Source of the DNA: Kitasatospora purpeofusca
Lineage (GTDB): Bacteria > Actinomycetota > Actinomycetes > Streptomycetales > Streptomycetaceae
NCBI RefSeq assembly: GCF_000718025.1
Contig: NZ_JODS01000016.1
Location: 62,001-126,000, forward strand
Direction of reading: 5' to 3'
DNA length: 64,000 nucleotides
The first letter of the stretch is position 1. Each line of letters opens with the position of its first letter. Position numbers and translations under genes: made by a program. The notes under the pieces were generated by a model that did not search any database, was not told the origin of the DNA, and saw nothing but the letters and a program-made list of their open reading frames with translations. Shown here piece by piece: positions 60,415 to 64,000 of the stretch.

Positions 60415-60464
60415 CGGCCGGACCGGGGAGGGGAGGGCCCGGCCGGACCGGGGAGGGGAGGGCT
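60415..60464. repeat. 25-bp tandem repeat upstream of LacI gene
   Basis: CGGCCGGACCGGGGAGGGGAGGGC occurs twice with a period of 25 bases. The purine-rich units lie between the LacI start and the importer terminator and may be slippage product. Confidence 0.75.
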
Positions 60465-60491
60465 CGGCGGCGACAGGGCCGCGCGCCCGCG

Positions 60492-60543
60492 CCCCGTGCG
60501 GCGCGGCGTCCCGGAAATCGGCGGGACGCCGCGCCGCACGGGG
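60492..60543. terminator. Perfect 21-bp hairpin, terminator of the importer operon
   Basis: CCCCGTGCGGCGCGGCGTCCC (60492-60512, 21 bases) is exactly inverted at 60523-60543 with a ten-base loop. It follows the permease stop at 60564 in the direction of transcription. Confidence 0.9.
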
Positions 60544-60563
60544 CGTTCGAGGACGGTGAGCGG

Positions 60564-61604
60564 TCAGGCGGGCAGGCCGATGGGGCGTTCGCCGCTGCGG
60601 CGCTGCTGGATGACGACGGCGATGACCAGCAGGGAGCCCTGGGCGACGTTCTGCCAGAAGGAGTTGACGCCCTGGACGGTGAGGCCGTTCTCCAGGCAGC
60701 CGAGCAGGGCGACGGCGAGCAGGGTGCCGCCGATGCCGCCCTTGCCGCCCTTGAGGGCCGCGCCGCCCAGCGCCGCGGCGGTGATGGCCTTGAGTTCCAG
60801 GCCCTCGCTGCCGGAGACGGGCTGGCCGCTGCCGGTGCGGGCGGTCAGCAGGACGCCGGCGACGGCGGCGACGACGCCGATCAGGCCGTAGACGGCGATC
60901 AGGTACTTGTTGATGCTGATGCCGGCGAGGCGGGCGGCGGTGTCGTTGCCGCCGATGGCGTAGATGTTGCGGCCGATGTCGGTGTACTTGAGCAGGACGT
61001 GCGCGGCGACGGCGACCAGGATGAGGATCCACACCATCACGGGCAGGCCGGCGATCTTGCCGCGGCCGAGGAAGACGAAGAGGTCGTCGTTGAGGACGTA
61101 GCCCTGGGCGCGGCCGTCGGACAGGAGCTGGGCGAGGCCCTTGTAGGCGGCGAGGCCGGCGAGGGTGGCGATGGTGGGGTTGACGCGGCCGTAGACGATG
61201 ACCAGGCCGTTGACGATGCCGACGAGGACGCCGACGGCCAGGGCGGCGGCGATGCCGAGGTAGGGGTTGGATCCTGTGCTGGTGAAGGCCATCGCGCTGA
61301 CCACGGAGGCGACGCCGGCCTGGGAGCCGACGGAGATGTCGAGGCCGCCGATGATGATGACGACGGTCTGGACGACGGCGAGCAGTCCGGTGATGGTCGC
61401 GGCCTCGGCGATGACCTGCATGTTGCCCAGGCTGAGGAAGTTGTCGTTGAGGGTGCCGAACAGGGCGAGCACGACGACGAGGGCGCCGATCAGGCTGAGG
61501 TTCTGGGCGCCGACGGAGGCGAGGATCCTGGTCGCGCCGCCGGAGGTGTGCGGCAGGTTCCCGCCGGCCTTGGCTGCGGGCGGGGTGCCGGTGGTGGTGC
61601 TCAT
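60564..61604 (-). CDS. CUT2 sugar ABC importer permease (RbsC/YtfT-like)
   Basis: A 346-residue permease of the ribose/galactofuranose/arabinose class. It has eight to ten hydrophobic helices, for example LSLIGALVVVLALFGTL and TGLLAVVQTVVIIIGGLDIS, the latter with the GGxDLS-like GGLDISVGS of the family, and later AIGGNDTAARLAGI (EAA-like loop) and LKAITAAALGG. The start ATG 61604 overlaps the ATPase stop (ATGA), so both are made together. One permease gene is present, so the channel is a homodimer. Confidence 0.93.
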   Translation of the reverse strand: MSTTTGTPPAAKAGGNLPHTSGGATRILASVGAQNLSLIGALVVVLALFGTLNDNFLSLGNMQVIAEAATITGLLAVVQTVVIIIGGLDISVGSQAGVASVVSAMAFTSTGSNPYLGIAAALAVGVLVGIVNGLVIVYGRVNPTIATLAGLAAYKGLAQLLSDGRAQGYVLNDDLFVFLGRGKIAGLPVMVWILILVAVAAHVLLKYTDIGRNIYAIGGNDTAARLAGISINKYLIAVYGLIGVVAAVAGVLLTARTGSGQPVSGSEGLELKAITAAALGGAALKGGKGGIGGTLLAVALLGCLENGLTVQGVNSFWQNVAQGSLLVIAVVIQQRRSGERPIGLPA

Positions 61605-63178
61605 GCGGATGCTCCAGGAGTGGGGACGGTGGCGATGTCGTCGGCCATGGCGAGGCTGAGGATGGCCTCCTCGGTGGCGTCGGCGCGGTCGAGTTCGCCG
61701 GTGACGCGGCCGTTCTGCATGACGAGGACGCGGTCGGCGAGGCCGAGGATCTCGGGGAGTTCGGAGGAGATGACGAGGACGGCGACGCCGTCGGCGGCGA
61801 GGTCGGCGATGATCCGGTAGATCTCGGCCTTGGCGCCGATGTCGATCCCGCGGGTGGGTTCGTCCAGGATCAGGACCTTGGGCTTGCGGGCGAGCCAGCG
61901 GGCCAGCACGACCTTCTGCTGGTTGCCGCCGGACAGCTTGCGGACCTCGTGCTCGACGGAGGGCGTCCGTACCCGCAGCCGGTCGGTGTACTCCTGGGCG
62001 AGTTCGCGTTCGGCGGCGCGCTTGACGAAGCGGAAGCGGCGCAGGCGGTCCAGGACGACGGTGGAGGTGTTGTCGCGGATCGAGCGGTGCAGGAACAGGG
62101 CCTGGGCCTTGCGTTCCTCGGGGGCCAGGCCCAGGCCGGCGCGGATGGCGTCGCCGGGGCTCCCGGAGCGCAGCGGCCGGCCGTCGAGGGTGACGGTCCC
62201 GGAGCGGATCGGCCGGTCGCCGGCGAGGGCGAGGGCGAGTTCGGAGCGTCCGGCGCCGATGAGTCCGGCGAGGCCGACGACCTCGCCGGCGTGGATCTGC
62301 AGGCTGATGTCGTGGACGTCGTCGGTGGTGACGCCCCGGACGTCGAGGACGAGGCGGTCGGTGGCGACGCGGGTGCGGGAGAACATGGCGGAAAGGTCGC
62401 GGCCGACCATGAGGCGCACGAGCTCGCCCTCGGTGGTGGTGGCGGCGTCCTGGACGCCGGCGAGCGTGCCGTCGCGCAGGACGGCGATGCGGTCGGCGAG
62501 TTGGAAGATCTCCTGCATCCGGTGCGAGACGTAGACGACGGCGACGCCCTGGTCGCGCAGTCGGCGGATGAGGGCGAACAGGGCGTCGACCTCGTGCTCG
62601 GAGAGCGAGGAGGTCGGCTCGTCGAAGGCGATCACCTTGGCCTCGCCGGTGAGCGCGCGCAGGATCTCGACCAGTTGCCGCTGGGCGGGGGTGAGTTGGG
62701 AGCCGAGCAGGTCGGGGTCGAGGACCTTGTCGAAGCCCAGGCGCTGGAGGTCGCCGGTGATGCGGCGGCGCAGTTCGGCGCGGTCCAGCCGGCGGCCCGC
62801 GGCGCGGGGGAGGGCGCCGGCGTAGACGTTCTCGGCGACCGAGACGTGCGGGATGATCTCCGGCTCCTGCGGGATGATCCGGATGCCCGCGGCGCGGGCC
62901 TGGGCGGGCGAGGCGAGGTCGATGCGGCGGCCGTCGAGGACGACGTGGCCCTCGGTCGGCTGGTGGTCGCCGGTGAGGATCTTGAGCAGGGTGGACTTGC
63001 CGGCGCCGTTCTCCCCCATGAGGGCGGTGACCTGACCGGCCGGGAAGTCGAGGGTGACTCCGCCGAGCGCCTGCACCGCGCCGAACCGCTTGGTCACCTG
63101 GTGCACGCCGGCGAAGCCTGCCGGGCCCTGGCCGGTGGGCGGGCGCGGGGCGGGAGTCGGGTCGTGGGCTTTGCTCAT
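61601..63178 (-). CDS. CUT2 sugar ABC importer ATPase, two NBDs (RbsA/MglA-like)
   Basis: A 525-residue double nucleotide-binding protein. NBD1 has Walker A MGENGAGKST, a degenerate signature LTPAQRQLVE and Walker B VIAFDEPTSSLSE. NBD2 has the weakened Walker A GLIGAGRSEL, the signature LSGGNQQKV and Walker B VLILDEPTRGID. That asymmetry is normal for RbsA/MglA/YtfR. It energises uptake through the downstream permease. ATG 63178 is the start. The binding protein gene ends 155 bases upstream. Confidence 0.93.
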   Translation of the reverse strand: MSKAHDPTPAPRPPTGQGPAGFAGVHQVTKRFGAVQALGGVTLDFPAGQVTALMGENGAGKSTLLKILTGDHQPTEGHVVLDGRRIDLASPAQARAAGIRIIPQEPEIIPHVSVAENVYAGALPRAAGRRLDRAELRRRITGDLQRLGFDKVLDPDLLGSQLTPAQRQLVEILRALTGEAKVIAFDEPTSSLSEHEVDALFALIRRLRDQGVAVVYVSHRMQEIFQLADRIAVLRDGTLAGVQDAATTTEGELVRLMVGRDLSAMFSRTRVATDRLVLDVRGVTTDDVHDISLQIHAGEVVGLAGLIGAGRSELALALAGDRPIRSGTVTLDGRPLRSGSPGDAIRAGLGLAPEERKAQALFLHRSIRDNTSTVVLDRLRRFRFVKRAAERELAQEYTDRLRVRTPSVEHEVRKLSGGNQQKVVLARWLARKPKVLILDEPTRGIDIGAKAEIYRIIADLAADGVAVLVISSELPEILGLADRVLVMQNGRVTGELDRADATEEAILSLAMADDIATVPTPGASA

Positions 63179-63333
63179 GGAGGGTCCTCGGGAGGTCTGT
63201 CGGGGAGTGGGTGGGGCCGATCGGGGCGGCGGGGACGTCCGGCCGCGCGCCTCCGGCCCCGGGTCAGGGCAGCTGGTGGGGCCGGAGGCGGGTCGGGTCG
63301 GGGCCGCGTGGGTGCGCCGACCGTTCGGGGAGG

Positions 63334-64000
63334 TCAGCCGCAGGTGACGCCGGCGGACTTCCAGGTGGCCGCGTCGACCATGGTGGTGGGCGCGAACGCC
63401 TCCTTCGGGAACTCCTTGCTGTTCTTGAGCTTGTCGTACATGGTCTGGACGGCCAGCGCGCCGACGTCCTTGCCGTTGATGAACAGCGCGGCCTTCATGC
63501 CGGACGGCTTGCCGGAACCCCAGTTCTTGCAGGCGAGGTAGGCGCCGATGCCGACGCCGATCACCCGGTCCGCGCCGATGCCGGCGTTCTCCAGCGCGGT
63601 GACGCCGCCCTGCACGTTCTCGTCGTTGCAGCCCCAGACGACCCAGTTCTTCACACCGGGGTTGGCGGTGACGGTCGCGGCGATCTTGTCCTGGGCGCCG
63701 GTCGGGGTGTTGTCGGTGGCCACGTCGATGTTCTGGACGCCGGGCGCGGCGGCACCGAACGCCTCCTTGGCACCCTTGACCCGGTCGCCGCAGACGGTGA
63801 CGTCCTGCTTCCAGGCGGAGATGGTGCGGGTCTCGGCCGGGTTCCAGCCCGCCTTCTTGTACTCCTCGGCGGCGCGCTTGCCGACCTCGCCGCCCATCTG
63901 GCTGCCGGAGAAGCCGATCCGGGGGACCAGGTTCTCCTTGGCGCAGGTGGAGGGGTCGGGGCCGTTGGTGCAGATCTGGTCGTCCGAGGTGAGCAGCGCC
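63334..64000 (-). CDS. CUT2 sugar-binding protein, 5' end outside the window
   Basis: At least 221 C-terminal residues of a periplasmic-binding protein of the ribose/galactofuranose type; the frame is open through base 64000, so the signal sequence and N-lobe are missing from this window. Seen: RIGFSGSQMGGEVGKRAAEE, WVVWGCNDENVQGGVTALEN and GIGAYLACKNWG. WGCNDENVQG aligns with the AxNDxxAxGA ligand-binding segment of RbsB-like proteins. Six Cys are present in this part (DQICTNGPDPSTCAKE, VTVCGDRV, GCNDE, ACKNW and the C-terminal CG), more than usual, suggesting disulfides. Confidence 0.9.
   Translation of the reverse strand, partial: ALLTSDDQICTNGPDPSTCAKENLVPRIGFSGSQMGGEVGKRAAEEYKKAGWNPAETRTISAWKQDVTVCGDRVKGAKEAFGAAAPGVQNIDVATDNTPTGAQDKIAATVTANPGVKNWVVWGCNDENVQGGVTALENAGIGADRVIGVGIGAYLACKNWGSGKPSGMKAALFINGKDVGALAVQTMYDKLKNSKEFPKEAFAPTTMVDAATWKSAGVTCG

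Noticed and set aside
1..64000. Search for tRNA, rRNA, riboswitches and attachment sites
   Set aside because: No cloverleaf with a GGTTCGAATCC-type arm, no rRNA-like sequence and no integrase gene were seen by eye; a covariance search was not possible here.

Overview
The window is a high-GC (roughly 70 percent or more, judged by eye) linear piece of an actinobacterial chromosome. Strong codon bias toward G or C in third position, many GTG starts, secreted multi-domain glycosidases with ricin-type or family 2 carbohydrate-binding modules, Tat and lipoprotein signals, and large AAA/LuxR and NB-ARC regulators all point to Streptomyces, Kitasatospora or a close relative. I found no tRNA, rRNA or CRISPR array. 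The content is that of an accessory or chromosome-arm region: sugar uptake and polysaccharide degradation, many single-target regulator/enzyme pairs, and several decayed transposase fragments.

Layout. 1-4145: a same-strand group of amidohydrolase, isochorismatase-fold hydrolase, DoxX membrane protein and alpha/beta hydrolase. 4495-13420: a large LuxR regulator, two AraC paralogues flanking an esterase, and a convergent HTH/NB-ARC/TPR regulator. 13500-19610: a secreted protein facing a DUF4331/TPR gene pair, small secreted and hypothetical proteins, and a NUDIX hydrolase. 19790-24420: PadR plus coupled membrane protein, then two divergent HxlR/enzyme pairs with visible operators, and a zinc-ribbon-like small protein. 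24750-27900: a small membrane protein behind an orphan palindromic operator, two HEAT-like proteins and a lipoprotein. 28037-31261: a minus-strand operon of EF-hand protein, isocitrate/isopropylmalate dehydrogenase-like protein, isochorismatase and methyltransferase with two GTGA overlaps. 31590-33555: chitinase with the classic Streptomyces chitinase direct repeats. 34107-43554: beta/gamma-crystallin-like protein, TetR/oxidoreductase pair, DoxX-like protein, methyltransferase, a transposase relic, HAD-like protein, SUKH-type immunity-like protein, SDR and a broken polysaccharide lyase.

43619-52338 is the clearest functional unit: SIS-domain isomerase/deaminase, class II ketose-bisphosphate aldolase, PfkB kinase and ROK kinase on the minus strand; a divergent DeoR regulator; then a lipoprotein and two permeases of a carbohydrate ABC importer without an ATPase. 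This gene set matches an amino-sugar/tagatose-type (galactosamine) catabolic pathway, and similar TTGCTCG-like half-sites lie upstream of both the SIS gene and the importer. After a zone of transposon relics and truncated genes (52500-54480) come two secreted enzymes, a GH43-type galactanase-like protein and a GH30 endo-beta-1,6-galactanase-like protein, each with ricin-type modules, followed convergently by a LacI regulator and a CUT2-type sugar importer (permease, double ATPase, and a binding protein cut by the window end). Together the right-hand 20 kb looks like a system that breaks down arabinogalactan-type or related galactose-rich glycans and imports and ferments the released sugars; this is inferred from family membership and gene order.
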